DNA of 64,000 bases from Clostridia bacterium (GCA_017503005.1 JAFVTW010000013.1:1-64000), one strand, 5' to 3'. Shown: positions 25,529-36,922, counted from the stretch's first letter. The notes: a model not told the origin generated them from the sequence alone. Made by a program: numbers and translations.

Positions 25529-25557
25529 TTGACTAATAAATATTTAGTAAGTATACT
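25529..25557 (+). promoter_or_regulatory. Promoter of the thrS leader
   Basis: TTGACT (25529-25534), exactly 17-nt spacer, TATACT (25552-25557). Confidence 0.85.
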
Positions 25558-25564
25558 TTGTTTG

Positions 25565-25816
25565 TACAAATTTTGTACCAAACTATATTTCAGGTTGATA
25601 AAAAACAAGTAGAAATAGGATTCTATAAGCTACAGAGAATAATGCCTAGGCTGAGAGCATTAACTTATACTTATTTTGAAACCACTTTTTTGACTGAACC
25701 ATTTCGTGCTTTGGGATTAAAGTACACATAAAGTGGCAACAATTTTTTGTTGCAATAAAGGTGGAACCACGGATAAAATTATTCGTCCTTTGATTAAATT
25801 CAAAGGGCTTTTTGTT
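25565..25816 (+). ncRNA. T-box riboswitch (tRNA-Thr) upstream of thrS
   Basis: The T-box sequence AAAGGTGGAACCACGG (25757-25772) includes TGGA, whose last base would pair with a U discriminator, as usual for thrS leaders. Stem I contains GCTGAGAG and a specifier region GAA-ACC-ACT with the Thr codon ACC at 25681-25683. It ends in a terminator stem CCTTTGA/TCAAAGG followed by T-run (25788-25815). Uncharged tRNA-Thr binding would favour the antiterminator and thrS expression. Confidence 0.93.
25788..25815 (+). terminator. T-box controlled attenuator
   Basis: CCTTTGAATT-like stem pairing with AATTCAAAGG, followed by GCTTTTT. It is mutually exclusive with the T-box antiterminator. Confidence 0.85.
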
Positions 25817-25852
25817 TTCTTAAAAGCCCGATCAAAAAAGGAGATAAAAATT

Positions 25853-27619
25853 ATGGAGAAAGAACAAGAAGAAAAACTACACATGTATCGTCACAGTATG
25901 GCACATGTACTAGCTAAAGCACTAACAAAGCTTTGGCCAGAAATCAAGCTAACCATCGGTCCTGCTATAGACAATGGTTTCTATTATGATGTTGATTTAG
26001 ATCACGGAATCACACCAGAAGATTTTACAAAAATCGAAGAAAAAATGAATGAAATCATCAAAAACAATGAGGATTTTGTTCGTATGGAAGTTTCTAAAGC
26101 AGAAGCATTAGAAATGTTTAAAGGTAATGAATACAAGCTAGAACTTATCAATGAATTACCAGAAAACGAAGTTATTACAGTATACAAAACAGGTGAAGAC
26201 TTTGTAGACCTATGTCGTGGACCTCATGTAGAAAATACAAAATTCCTAAGAAGCTTTGCTTTCAAAATTGAAAAAGTAAATGGTGCTTACTGGAGAGGTA
26301 ACGAAAAAAATAAAATGCTACAAAGGGTATATTGTTATGGTTTCTTAGATAAAGCAGACCTAAAACAATATGTAGCTATGATAGAAGAAGCTCTAAAAAG
26401 AGATCACAACAAACTAGGTCGTGAATTAGGAATATTTACAACTGTTGACTATATTGGTCAAGGTCTTCCTATCTTACTACCAAAGGGAGCTAGAATCGTA
26501 CAATTACTACAAAGATTTGTAGAAGACGAAGAACAAAGAAGAGGTTGGTTATTAACCAAAACTCCATTTATGGCTAAGAGTGATCTTTACAAAATTTCAG
26601 GTCACTGGGACCACTACAAAGATGGTATGTTTGTATTAGGTGACGAAGAAAAAGACAAAGAAGTTTTTGCACTTCGTCCTATGACATGTCCATTCCAATA
26701 TCAAGCTTACTTAAATGAAGCAAGATCATACAAAGATCTTCCACTAAGATACAATGAAACATCTACATTGTTTAGAAATGAGGCTAGTGGCGAAATGCAC
26801 GGTCTTATTCGTGTAAGACAATTCACAATTTCTGAAGGTCACTTAATGTGTACTCCAGAACAATTAGAAGATGAATTCAAAGGCTGTCTAGAATTAGCTA
26901 TCTATATGCTAAAAACTTTAGGTCTATACGAAGATGCTTCATATCGTTTCAGTCAATGGGACCCTAACAATCGTGAAAAATACATAGGAACTCAAGAACA
27001 ATGGGACGAAGCACAAGGAATTATGGAAAAAATCCTAACAAACTTAGAAGTTCCTTATGAAATCGGTATCGGTGAAGCTGCTTTCTATGGCCCAAAACTT
27101 GATATCCAAATCAAGAATGTTTGGGGCAAGGAAGATACTCTTATTACAATACAAATTGACCAATTACTAGCAGAAAAGTTTGGTATGGAATATGTAGATA
27201 GTGATGGCAAGAAGAAAAACCCATACATTATTCACCGTACAAGTATAGGTTGCTATGAAAGAACTCTTGCTTACTTAATCGAAAAATATGCAGGTGCATT
27301 CCCAGCATGGTTGGCTCCTACTCAAGTAAAAATTCTAAACATAGCTGATGCTCATCTAGAATATGCAAACCAAGTAAAAGAAAGTTTAGAAAAATATGGA
27401 TTGAGAGTAGAATTAGACGACCGTAACGAGAAAATAGGTAAGAAGATTCGTGAAGCCCAATTATCTAAAACACCTTATATGCTTGTAATCGGCGATAAGG
27501 AAGTAGAAGAAGGCAAAGTAGCCGTTCGTCATCGTAAAGAAGGCGACAAAGGTGCAATGTTGGTTCAAGACTTTATCAACCTAATTGTAGCCGAAGTTGC
27601 TTCTAAAGAAATTAAATAA
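25853..27619 (+). CDS. thrS: Threonyl-tRNA synthetase without TGS domain (588 aa)
   Basis: Charges tRNA-Thr. The protein begins directly with the editing-domain motif YRHSMAHVLAKAL and continues with class II motifs (LRPMTCPFQYQAY, RNEASGEMHGLIRVRQF, HRTSIGCYERTLAYLIE) and a C-terminal anticodon-binding domain (VKILNIADAHLEYA ... VGDKEVEEG-type end). The usual N-terminal TGS domain of about 60 residues is absent, which explains the length against about 640. ATG 25853 has AAGGAGAT nine bases upstream. Controlled by the T-box leader. Confidence 0.95.
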   Translation: MEKEQEEKLHMYRHSMAHVLAKALTKLWPEIKLTIGPAIDNGFYYDVDLDHGITPEDFTKIEEKMNEIIKNNEDFVRMEVSKAEALEMFKGNEYKLELINELPENEVITVYKTGEDFVDLCRGPHVENTKFLRSFAFKIEKVNGAYWRGNEKNKMLQRVYCYGFLDKADLKQYVAMIEEALKRDHNKLGRELGIFTTVDYIGQGLPILLPKGARIVQLLQRFVEDEEQRRGWLLTKTPFMAKSDLYKISGHWDHYKDGMFVLGDEEKDKEVFALRPMTCPFQYQAYLNEARSYKDLPLRYNETSTLFRNEASGEMHGLIRVRQFTISEGHLMCTPEQLEDEFKGCLELAIYMLKTLGLYEDASYRFSQWDPNNREKYIGTQEQWDEAQGIMEKILTNLEVPYEIGIGEAAFYGPKLDIQIKNVWGKEDTLITIQIDQLLAEKFGMEYVDSDGKKKNPYIIHRTSIGCYERTLAYLIEKYAGAFPAWLAPTQVKILNIADAHLEYANQVKESLEKYGLRVELDDRNEKIGKKIREAQLSKTPYMLVIGDKEVEEGKVAVRHRKEGDKGAMLVQDFINLIVAEVASKEIK

Positions 27620-27633
27620 TTTATAAAAACGAA

Positions 27634-27661
27634 AACACCCTAGATTTAGGGTGTTTTTTTT
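27634..27661. terminator. Bidirectional terminator after thrS
   Basis: AACACCCTA/TAGGGTGTT stem with a GATT loop and T-run. The minus-strand lipoprotein gene ends against it. Confidence 0.93.
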
Positions 27662-28640
27662 AACTATTGAGTTCTGGATTTGAATTTCCAAAACTAGTAG
27701 GCTCTAGAAAAAAATTATTGTTAAATGAATTTCCTCTGTACCACACATTATTTGTTTTGCCATTTATTTTATCATACAACACATTATTTACCAGTTCACA
27801 ATATACTTTGTTGTTGCTATTAGGTTTGTGTGAGTATGGTGTAAAAGTATTACCCAAACTAGACTTTAACACACAATTTTTCATTGAAAAATAACTAGTT
27901 CCTTCAGCACCGATACTATCATGAATATATACAGCTCCTAGACTTCCTTCATTTTCAGCTGTTGATGTAGAATAATTACCACGACCAACAACTTGAGCAT
28001 TTTCTAATGTACTGTTTTCAATAGTTAAAGTAAAATCTTTTCTAAGGCCTGCACCAATAGCAGGGAAGAAGTCTGATTTTAGGTTGCAATTGTATATATT
28101 TAAGCTTTTGCCAACACCATATTCATTTTCGCAATGTATAGCATAAGCTCCAGCTGCACCACCAATATTATTGCTTACACCTTCTACATATTCACTATAT
28201 AATGTAAGGTTGGCGATGTATCCACAGCTCATATTAATTACAGGTTTTGTATATCTACCATCATTAGACTTTAATATACACCTATCTTTGTTTACACCTA
28301 TAAGTATTATTTCTTTAGTAAAAGCTTCAATTGTACCTTCATACACTCCAGGCATAATATAAATAACTGTTTTTTCTTCTGTATTTTTGACAGCTTCGAC
28401 TACTGAGCTATAGTCACCACATCCATCTTGAGATACTATCACAGTATTGCACAACTTAAACTCTTCTGGTATTGCAGGTGATTCTATATTAGAGGACTCA
28501 CCATTGTTTTTCTCGCAATTACATTCGTTTGAGTGCAACTCACAACAAGTACACTTTGGGTCTTCTTTATCACAGCCGAATAACAAAATGCAGTTGAAAC
28601 ACATCAATATCATTAATAAATACATTGAAAATTTTTTCAT
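27660..28640 (-). CDS. Pectin methylesterase-like beta-helix lipoprotein (326 aa)
   Basis: The lipoprotein signal MKKFSMYLLM runs to the lipobox LFGC. A Cys-rich spacer (CTCCELHSNECNCEKN) precedes a right-handed beta-helix domain that opens with VSQDGCGDYSSVVEAV and IYIMPGVYEG, the start pattern of pectinesterases. Later segments (NLTLYSEYV, YAIHCENEYG) also fit. I do not see the full set of catalytic Asp/Arg motifs, so carbohydrate binding rather than esterase activity is possible. Start 28640 is chosen for the GGAG eight bases upstream; an ATG at 28664 exists. Alone between two terminators and promoters. Confidence 0.75.
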   Translation of the reverse strand: MKKFSMYLLMILMCFNCILLFGCDKEDPKCTCCELHSNECNCEKNNGESSNIESPAIPEEFKLCNTVIVSQDGCGDYSSVVEAVKNTEEKTVIYIMPGVYEGTIEAFTKEIILIGVNKDRCILKSNDGRYTKPVINMSCGYIANLTLYSEYVEGVSNNIGGAAGAYAIHCENEYGVGKSLNIYNCNLKSDFFPAIGAGLRKDFTLTIENSTLENAQVVGRGNYSTSTAENEGSLGAVYIHDSIGAEGTSYFSMKNCVLKSSLGNTFTPYSHKPNSNNKVYCELVNNVLYDKINGKTNNVWYRGNSFNNNFFLEPTSFGNSNPELNS

Positions 28641-28761
28641 AATATTCTCCATAAAACGATTCAATTATACCACATTTATTTATTTCTATAAATCAAATAA
28701 CAATATTGTTTATATTATAAATTAAAAGAATTATTTTCTTTTTAAAAATGCAAAAAATCCA

Positions 28762-28790
28762 TTGACAAAGGTATAAATGTAATATATAAT
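28762..28790 (+). promoter_or_regulatory. Consensus promoter of infC-rpmI-rplT
   Basis: TTGACA (28762-28767), 17-nt spacer, TATAAT (28785-28790). Confidence 0.92.
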
Positions 28791-28796
28791 TGACTC

Positions 28797-28930
28797 GTAA
28801 AAAGTAGAGGTACAAACTTCTCACCAGCAAATGAAAGATTTTCGCTTGGTAATAAAATTTAAATTAAATCAATTATGAGTATAATTTATTTTTTATGTGA
28901 GAAGTGGGTCCAGTTTACCCACTTTTTAAT
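28797..28930 (+). ncRNA. L20-type leader (attenuator) of infC-rpmI-rplT
   Basis: ACTTCTCAC (28816-28824) can pair with GTGAGAAGT (28897-28905). The latter overlaps the base of a terminator hairpin AAGTGGGT/ACCCACTT plus T-run (28902-28927). A local hairpin CCAGC...GCTTGG lies between. This is the arrangement of Bacillota L20 leaders, in which ribosomal protein L20 binding controls termination. Confidence 0.75.
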
Positions 28931-28951
28931 TTTTATTAGGAGGATACAGCC

Positions 28952-29464
28952 ATTAAAGAGTTATTAATTAATGAGCAAATCAAGGCAACAGAAGTTAGAT
29001 TAAACGGTGAAATGGGTGTTACATACGGCATTGTTTCACTAGACGAAGCAAAAAGAATTGCAGATGAACAAGGTTTAGACTTAGTTCTAATTTCACCTAT
29101 GGCAACCCCACCAGTATGCAAAGTTATGGACTATAGCAAATATCGTTTTGATATGACAAAACGAGAGAAAGAAGCTAAAAAGAAACAAAAAGTTGCAGAA
29201 GTAAAGGGTATGCAATTAAGTATGAACATTGCTGATAACGACTTAAACTTCAAAGCTAAAAATGTTATGAAATTCTTAGCAAACGGCGATAAAGTAAAAG
29301 TAGTACTTAGAATGTTCGGTCGTCAACTTCAAAACCCACAAATGGGTATGCCTATTATGGAAAAATTTGCTAATATGGTTGCTGAAGCAGGCGAAGTTAC
29401 TTCACCAGCACAAATCAACGGCCGTCAAATAATTATGGTAATATCACCAAAAAATGCAAAATAA
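28952..29464 (+). CDS. infC: Translation initiation factor IF-3 with AUU start (170 aa)
   Basis: Binds the 30S subunit and checks start-codon pairing. Family-typical N-terminus KELLINEQIKATEVRL only appears if translation begins at ATT 28952, eight bases after AGGAGG (28938-28943) and in frame with the internal ATG 29012. AUU starts on infC are known in other bacteria and let IF-3 repress its own translation. Later motifs DLVLISPMATPPVCKVMDY and FLANGDKVKVVLRMFGRQ confirm identity. First gene of the infC-rpmI-rplT operon. Confidence 0.93.
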   Translation: MKELLINEQIKATEVRLNGEMGVTYGIVSLDEAKRIADEQGLDLVLISPMATPPVCKVMDYSKYRFDMTKREKEAKKKQKVAEVKGMQLSMNIADNDLNFKAKNVMKFLANGDKVKVVLRMFGRQLQNPQMGMPIMEKFANMVAEAGEVTSPAQINGRQIIMVISPKNAK

Positions 29465-29538
29465 TTAATTTTGCAACCTAAAGCACTTTGTGCAAAAATT
29501 AAAACATAAAAATTTTTTACAATACAAGGAGATTAATC

Positions 29539-29733
29539 ATGCCAAAACAAAAAACAAGAAGTACAGCTAAAAAAAGATTTTCAATCAAACCAGGTGGAAA
29601 AATTAAAAGATCACAACAAAATCGTAGACATATTCTAACAAAGAAAGCACCTGCTAGAAAAATGGCTCTTCGTCAACCAGCTTATGTTTCTAAAGCAGAC
29701 GAAAAGAACATCAGAATGATGATCAATAACTAA
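29539..29733 (+). CDS. rpmI: 50S ribosomal protein L35 (64 aa)
   Basis: The sequence PKQKTRSTAKKRF, RRHILTKKAPARKM and the length are typical of bL35, a small basic protein of the large subunit. AAGGAGAT ribosome site. Second gene of the infC operon. Confidence 0.97.
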   Translation: MPKQKTRSTAKKRFSIKPGGKIKRSQQNRRHILTKKAPARKMALRQPAYVSKADEKNIRMMINN

Positions 29734-29764
29734 TTTTTAGGTACTATATAGAAGGAGAATTATA

Positions 29765-30118
29765 ATGAGAATTAAAAGAGCAGTTAACGCAAACAAAAAT
29801 CGTAAAAAAGTTTTAAAAGCAGCTAAAGGTTACAGAGGAGCTTCTAGCAAATTATATCGTGTAGCTAACCAAGCAGTTATGAAAGCTGGTCAATATGCTT
29901 ATGTTGGTAGAAGATTGAAAAAGAGAGATTTCCGTAGCCTATGGATTTCAAGAATCAATGCTGGTTGCCGTATCAATGACTTGTCATACAGCAAATTTAT
30001 GCATGGTCTAAAGCTTGCTAACATCGAATTAAACCGTAAAGTTCTTGCTGACATCGCACTAAACGATGCTCCTGCATTCAAAGCACTTTGCGACACAGCT
30101 AAAAGCAAATTAGCATAA
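29765..30118 (+). CDS. rplT: 50S ribosomal protein L20 (117 aa)
   Basis: bL20: [24 protein letters not shown] at the N-terminus, ending with the globular domain [24 protein letters not shown]. It assembles early on 23S rRNA and is the expected repressor acting on the leader at 28797-28930. GAAGGAGAA ribosome site. Confidence 0.97.
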   Translation: MRIKRAVNANKNRKKVLKAAKGYRGASSKLYRVANQAVMKAGQYAYVGRRLKKRDFRSLWISRINAGCRINDLSYSKFMHGLKLANIELNRKVLADIALNDAPAFKALCDTAKSKLA

Positions 30119-30140
30119 TAAAATTAATAAAATCGTGATT

Positions 30141-30168
30141 AAAACCTATATATTTTATGTAGGTTTTA
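30141..30168 (+). terminator. Weak terminator after rplT
   Basis: AAAACCTA/TAGGTTTT hairpin with only a short T-run. Confidence 0.55.
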
Positions 30169-30188
30169 ATTTCGTATTATAGGATAGT

Positions 30189-30944
30189 ATGATCAAAGAA
30201 ATTACATCTATAAACAATCCAACAGTAAAATTCACAACTTCACTAAAAGACAAAAAAGATATTGTAGCAAACAATGTTTGTCTAGTAGAAGGTGAGAAGA
30301 TTGTAGTCGATCTAATCAATTCTGGTTCCAAACTGTCTAGATTATTTGTCGAAGAAAAAAAGATAGATAAATTTGCAGATTTGATATCAAAATTCGAAAA
30401 TCAAACATACAAAATAACTGAACAAGTAGCCAAAAAAATGTCAGACACAGTTACTAATCCAGGTATTTTCGCTATTTTTGAACTACCAAAAAAGAAAGAC
30501 TTTGATTTTAATGACAAATTTTTAGTTATCGACAATCTTCAAGACCCATCAAATTTAGGTGCAATTATTAGAAGTGCTTTAGCTTTTGGATTTAAAAATA
30601 TAGTTTCAATCAATTCAGTATTTCCATATTTGCCAAAGGTTATTCGTAGCAGTATGGGATATGTTTTCAATGTGAATTTTTACAATATGACTATAGAACA
30701 ACTATCACAATCAAAAACAGATTTTGATTTCAAATTAGTTTCTGCAAATTTAAATGGTAACAATCTAAACGAAATACAAATTGATGGTGTATATGGTCTT
30801 ATTATAGGTAACGAAGGTAATGGTGTAAGTAAGGCTTTACAGAGCCTAAGTGATATCACCGTAACCATACCTATGCAAAACAATGTAGAAAGTTTAAATG
30901 CTTCAGTATCTGCAAGCATTATAATGTACAATTTATCAAAATAA
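30189..30944 (+). CDS. TrmH/SpoU-family RNA 2'-O-methyltransferase (251 aa)
   Basis: An N-terminal substrate-binding domain (NPTVKFTTSLKDKKDIVANNVCLVEGEKIV) is followed by a SPOUT domain with DNLQDPSNLGAIIRSALAFG, LIIGNEGNGVSKAL and IPMQNNVESLNASVSASI, the three conserved TrmH motifs that form the knotted SAM site. The likely target is a ribose in rRNA or tRNA. Weak ribosome site. Thirteen bases before the YebC gene. Confidence 0.9.
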   Translation: MIKEITSINNPTVKFTTSLKDKKDIVANNVCLVEGEKIVVDLINSGSKLSRLFVEEKKIDKFADLISKFENQTYKITEQVAKKMSDTVTNPGIFAIFELPKKKDFDFNDKFLVIDNLQDPSNLGAIIRSALAFGFKNIVSINSVFPYLPKVIRSSMGYVFNVNFYNMTIEQLSQSKTDFDFKLVSANLNGNNLNEIQIDGVYGLIIGNEGNGVSKALQSLSDITVTIPMQNNVESLNASVSASIIMYNLSK

Positions 30945-30957
30945 AGGAGAAAGGTTT

Positions 30958-31701
30958 ATGTCAGGACATAATAAGTTTAGCAAAATCAAAAATATCAAAG
31001 CTAAAAATGATGCTATAACAGGCAAAATTTTCACAAAAATCGGTCGTGAAATTCAAGTTGCTGTTAAAGAAGGTGGCCCAGACCCAAACTCTAATGCAAA
31101 ATTAAAAAACTTGATTGCTAAGGCAAGAGCAAACAATATGCCAAACGACAACATCACTCGTTCTATCAAAAGAGCTAGTGGCGAACTTGGCTCAGTAAAC
31201 TACGAGGCTATCACTTATGAAGGTTATGGTCCTGCAGGTTCTGCATTAATAGTTGAAGCTTTAACCGACAACAAAAATCGTACAGCTAGTGATGTAAGAC
31301 ACTTGTTTGACAAATTTGGTGGCAGTTTAGGTGCTACAAATTGTGTATCTTACTTATTCTCAAGAAAGGGTATCATTATTATCCCTAGAGGTACAGGTCT
31401 AAGCGACGACGAACTTATGCTAGAAGCATTAGAGGCTGGTGCTGATGACTGTGCTATGTATGATACATATGCAGAAGTTATCACTTCAGCAGAAAATTTC
31501 GAAGCAGTAAAACAATATTTCGAAGAACATAATATTACATTTGATAGTGCAGAATTAGAGCTAATTTCTTCTAACTACATTACATTACCAGAAGACAAAC
31601 TTTCAAGTTTCCTAAAGCTTGTAGATGCTCTAGAAGATAATGACGATGTTCAAGAAGTTTACCACAATGTAGAGCTTCCAGAAGAAGAGGACGAAGAATA
31701 A
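30958..31701 (+). CDS. YebC/PmpR-family protein (247 aa)
   Basis: The N-terminus SGHNKFSKIKNIKAKNDAITGKIFTKI and the segments GGPDPNSNAKL, ITYEGYGPAGSALIVEALTDN and LGATNCVSYLFSRKG are diagnostic of YebC. Members act as transcription regulators or, as shown more recently for some, as translation factors for proline-rich stalls. In many bacteria the gene precedes ruvC, as here. AAGGAGAAAGG ribosome site. Confidence 0.93.
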   Translation: MSGHNKFSKIKNIKAKNDAITGKIFTKIGREIQVAVKEGGPDPNSNAKLKNLIAKARANNMPNDNITRSIKRASGELGSVNYEAITYEGYGPAGSALIVEALTDNKNRTASDVRHLFDKFGGSLGATNCVSYLFSRKGIIIIPRGTGLSDDELMLEALEAGADDCAMYDTYAEVITSAENFEAVKQYFEEHNITFDSAELELISSNYITLPEDKLSSFLKLVDALEDNDDVQEVYHNVELPEEEDEE

Positions 31702-31707
31702 TTTTTA

Positions 31708-31738
31708 AAAAAATACTACCTAAAATAGGTGGTATTTT
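31708..31738 (+). terminator. Terminator after the YebC gene
   Basis: AATACTACCTA/TAGGTGGTATT stem with one G-T pair and a T-run. Confidence 0.85.
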
Positions 31739-31785
31739 TTATTGCAATTTTATCAAACTTTTGTTCTATAAAGTGGTGTTTTAGT

Positions 31786-31814
31786 TTGACAAAAAAATAT
31801 AAACTATGTAAACT
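31786..31814 (+). promoter_or_regulatory. Promoter of ruvC
   Basis: TTGACA (31786-31791), 17-nt spacer, TAAACT (31809-31814); same -10 as the G9 promoter at 7073. Confidence 0.75.
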
Positions 31815-31884
31815 AGTATTGTTACAAAAAATTAAGATATATAGGCTATTTTTGTAGTTTTGCATAATAGTCAAAAAGGTAGAT

Positions 31885-32385
31885 ATGATTATATTAGGAA
31901 TTGACCCAGGATATGCCATAGTTGGATTTGGTGTTATAGAAAAAACTAAGAACCAAACTAGAGTGCTAGATTATGGTGTAATTGAGACACACAAAAGTGA
32001 AAAAATGGCTGTTAGACTAAACAAAATTTATGAAGGAATTGAATTTCTTATCAACAAATACAAACCAGACCATTTTTCTATAGAAGAGCTTTTTTACCAT
32101 ACAAACCAAAAGACAGTAATCAATGTTGCAATGGCTAGAGGAGTTATACTTCTAGCAGCTACAAGATTAATGGGTGTAGACAAACTATACGAATATACAC
32201 CACTTCAAATCAAACAAGCCCTTACTGGTAATGGCAGAGCCGAAAAGCAACAGGTTCAATATATGGTCAAAGCTATACTAAATCTAAACAAAATTCCAAA
32301 ACCAGACGATGCTGCCGATGCACTTGCAGCTGCACTTTGTCATAGCCAAACAAACCTAATTTTATCAAATACCGATATTAAATAG
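31885..32385 (+). CDS. ruvC: Crossover junction endodeoxyribonuclease RuvC (166 aa)
   Basis: Resolves Holliday junctions with RuvAB. The start LGIDPGYAIVGFGVIE carries the first catalytic Asp, SIEELFYHTNQKT the second acidic residue, and KPDDAADALAAALCH the last two. AAAAGGT ribosome site. Followed 58 nt later by ruvA. Confidence 0.96.
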   Translation: MIILGIDPGYAIVGFGVIEKTKNQTRVLDYGVIETHKSEKMAVRLNKIYEGIEFLINKYKPDHFSIEELFYHTNQKTVINVAMARGVILLAATRLMGVDKLYEYTPLQIKQALTGNGRAEKQQVQYMVKAILNLNKIPKPDDAADALAAALCHSQTNLILSNTDIK

Positions 32386-32443
32386 TTTTTGTTTTTAATT
32401 TTTTATTGTATAATTTATAAGATGAAAAAGTAAGAGGGAAAAT

Positions 32444-33037
32444 ATGTACTCATTTATCAGTGGCATTATCGAAGAAAAAACAGAAAATTATGTAGTTGTA
32501 AATGCAAATGGTGTAGGATACGAAATCTATATTTCTACAAATACTCTATCCAATCTTCCTACTAGTGGTGACTATGCCAAAGTGTATACATACTTACAAG
32601 TAAGAGAAGATGGTATGCAATTATTTGGTTTTGCTTCAAAAGAAGAAAAAGATGTCTTTTTACAATTAATTACAGTTTCTGGTGTAGGCCCTAAAATGGC
32701 TCTAGTTATACTAAGTTCATTAAGTGTTCAAAACCTAATTACATGTATAGTTGCTGGAGATGTCAAAACATTGTCAGGAGCCAAAGGTGTAGGTAAGAAA
32801 ACTGCAGAAAGAATAATACTTGAGCTTAAAGGCAAGATGGGAGATCTAGGTTCTACAATGATGTCAGATTATACTATGCTTACAGGAATTACTTCAACAG
32901 CTTGTGACGAAGCTACAGAGTTACTTGTAAATATGGGTCTTAGCAAGTTTGATGCACTTAAATTAGTCAAAAAAGTTGCTATTGATGGTGACACTACAGA
33001 AGTTATCATTCAAAAAGCTTTAAAAAATATGAATTAG
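32444..33037 (+). CDS. ruvA: Holliday junction branch migration protein RuvA (197 aa)
   Basis: DNA-binding tetramer that loads RuvB. It has the OB-fold N-terminus [19 protein letters not shown], two helix-hairpin-helix motifs ([15 protein letters not shown] and [17 protein letters not shown]) and a C-terminal RuvB-binding domain. GAGGGAAA ribosome site, preceded by a TATAAT at 32409. Seven bases from ruvB. Confidence 0.96.
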   Translation: MYSFISGIIEEKTENYVVVNANGVGYEIYISTNTLSNLPTSGDYAKVYTYLQVREDGMQLFGFASKEEKDVFLQLITVSGVGPKMALVILSSLSVQNLITCIVAGDVKTLSGAKGVGKKTAERIILELKGKMGDLGSTMMSDYTMLTGITSTACDEATELLVNMGLSKFDALKLVKKVAIDGDTTEVIIQKALKNMN

Positions 33038-33044
33038 GTGTTGT

Positions 33045-34093
33045 ATGGAAGAAGATGAGAGATTTATTACCAGCACTAGAAGTCTAGAAGACGAAGATGT
33101 AGAAAATACACTCCGTCCTACATCTATGGACGACTATGTTGGTCAAGACAAAGTTAAAAATCAACTTAATATTTATATCAAGGCTGCCAAGAAAAGAGGT
33201 GAGTCTTTAGACCATGTTCTTTTGTATGGTCCTCCAGGATTAGGTAAGACAACCCTAAGCCATATTATTGCAAATGAGTTAGGTTCTAGTTTAAAAATCA
33301 CTAGTGGTCCTGCTATAGAAAAGGTTGCAGACCTAGCTAGTATTCTTACAAATCTTAACAAAAATGATGTTTTGTTTATAGACGAAATTCATAGACTTTC
33401 TAGAGCAGTAGAAGAAGTACTATATCCTGCTATGGAAGACTATGCTCTTGACTTCATTTTAGGTAAAGGTCCTAGTGCTAGAACTATGAGACTAAAACTA
33501 CAACCATTCACTCTAATAGGTGCTACCACCAAAGCCGGTATGCTTACTGGCCCACTTAGAGATAGATTTGGTGTAGTATGTCGTTTAGAATTATATTCAA
33601 AAGAAGAATTAGCAAAAATCATCAATCGTTCTGCTAAAATTTTGAATATTCAAATTGACGATGCTGCTTGTGACGAGTTAGCTCTTAGAAGTAGAGGAAC
33701 TCCTAGAATCGCAAACAGATTTTTAAAAAGAGTTAGGGATTATGCCGAAATCAAAGGTGAGGGTATAATTACTCTACAACTATGCAAAGATGCATTAGAA
33801 ATGCTAGAAGTAGATGAATTAGGTCTAGACTATACAGACCGTAAAGTATTACTTACTATCATCGACAAATTCCATGGTGGTCCAGTTGGATTAGACACAC
33901 TTAGTGCAGCTACTGGCGAAGAAAGCAATACTATCGAAGATGTATATGAGCCATACTTACTACAATTAGGTTTTATTGCTAGAACACCTAGAGGAAGAAT
34001 AGCACTGCCTAATGCATACAAACATTTAGACAAACCAATAAATGCAAACCGTCAAAAATACATTGATATGTTTGTATCTAAGGACGAAGAATA

Positions 34094-34094
<1 letters not shown>
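33045..34094 (+). CDS. ruvB: Holliday junction branch migration ATPase RuvB (349 aa)
   Basis: AAA+ motor. Walker A is [11 protein letters not shown], Walker B FIDEIHRL, sensor [19 protein letters not shown], arginine finger region and a winged-helix C-terminus ([16 protein letters not shown]). The stop overlaps the queA start (TAATG), showing coupling. Confidence 0.97.
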
Positions 34095-36251
<2,157 letters not shown>

Positions 36252-36291
36252 TAAATAATCAGTTTATTTACAAAATATAACAAATAATTTA

Positions 36292-36320
36292 TTGCTGTAA
36301 AATAATAATTTTGTTATAAT
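36292..36320 (+). promoter_or_regulatory. Promoter of yajC
   Basis: TTGCTG (36292-36297), 17-nt spacer, TATAAT (36315-36320). Confidence 0.75.
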
Positions 36321-36348
36321 CAAATCGACAAAATCTAGGAGATATATT

Positions 36349-36888
36349 ATGTTAAATTTATTAAACAATGCTAATTTCTTTTCACAATACGGTCTACTTA
36401 TCGTATTAATCATTGCACTAGTTGTACTTATGTTTATTTCATTCAATCGTCGCAAAAAAGAAGATGCTTTCCGCAACCAACTAGTAGAAAAAATTGTACC
36501 TGGTGCAAAAATCAAAACTTACTATGGTTTGTATGGTAAAGTACTAAAGGTTACCGAAACAACTGATGGCAAAATCTTACTTATCGAATCTGGTGAAGAC
36601 AAAAAAGTTTCTTACCAAAATATTCATATCAATGCTGTATATGGATTAGACGAAACACAAGTTGTAGTACTAGATGAAAATGGTATGCCTGTAGACGAGA
36701 ATCAAAAATCAGAAGCAGAACTTAGATTCGAAGAATTAGAAAAACAACTTGCCGAAAAAGAAGCTCAAGCTGAAGTAAAAGTTGAAGAACCTGCAGAAGA
36801 AAAGCCAGCTAAAAAACCTGCTGCTAAGAAAACTTCTACTACAACAAAGAAATCAACATCAACCAAAAAATCAACTAAATCAGAATAA
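36349..36888 (+). CDS. yajC: Preprotein translocase subunit YajC with basic C-terminal tail (179 aa)
   Basis: Single-span SecDF-YajC component: one TM helix (YGLLIVLIIALVVLMFISF), then RRKKEDAFRNQLVEKIVPGAKIKT and the GLYGKVLKV domain. YajC is usually 85-110 aa; here an acidic coiled-coil segment and a Lys/Thr/Ser/Ala-rich repetitive tail (KPAAKKTSTTTKKSTS) add about 70 residues. secD and secF follow after one small membrane gene. Confidence 0.9.
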   Translation: MLNLLNNANFFSQYGLLIVLIIALVVLMFISFNRRKKEDAFRNQLVEKIVPGAKIKTYYGLYGKVLKVTETTDGKILLIESGEDKKVSYQNIHINAVYGLDETQVVVLDENGMPVDENQKSEAELRFEELEKQLAEKEAQAEVKVEEPAEEKPAKKPAAKKTSTTTKKSTSTKKSTKSE

Positions 36889-36890
36889 TA

Positions 36891-36918
36891 AAAAAGTGCT
36901 AAATATAGCACTTTTTTT
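36891..36918 (+). terminator. Terminator of yajC
   Basis: AAGTGCTA/TAGCACTT stem with an AATA loop and T-run. Confidence 0.92.
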
Positions 36919-36922
36919 GTTG

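Noticed and set aside
25733..25852. N-terminal extension of ThrRS from the T-box region
   Set aside because: These codons lie in the T-box antiterminator/terminator; the real start follows AAGGAGAT at 25853.
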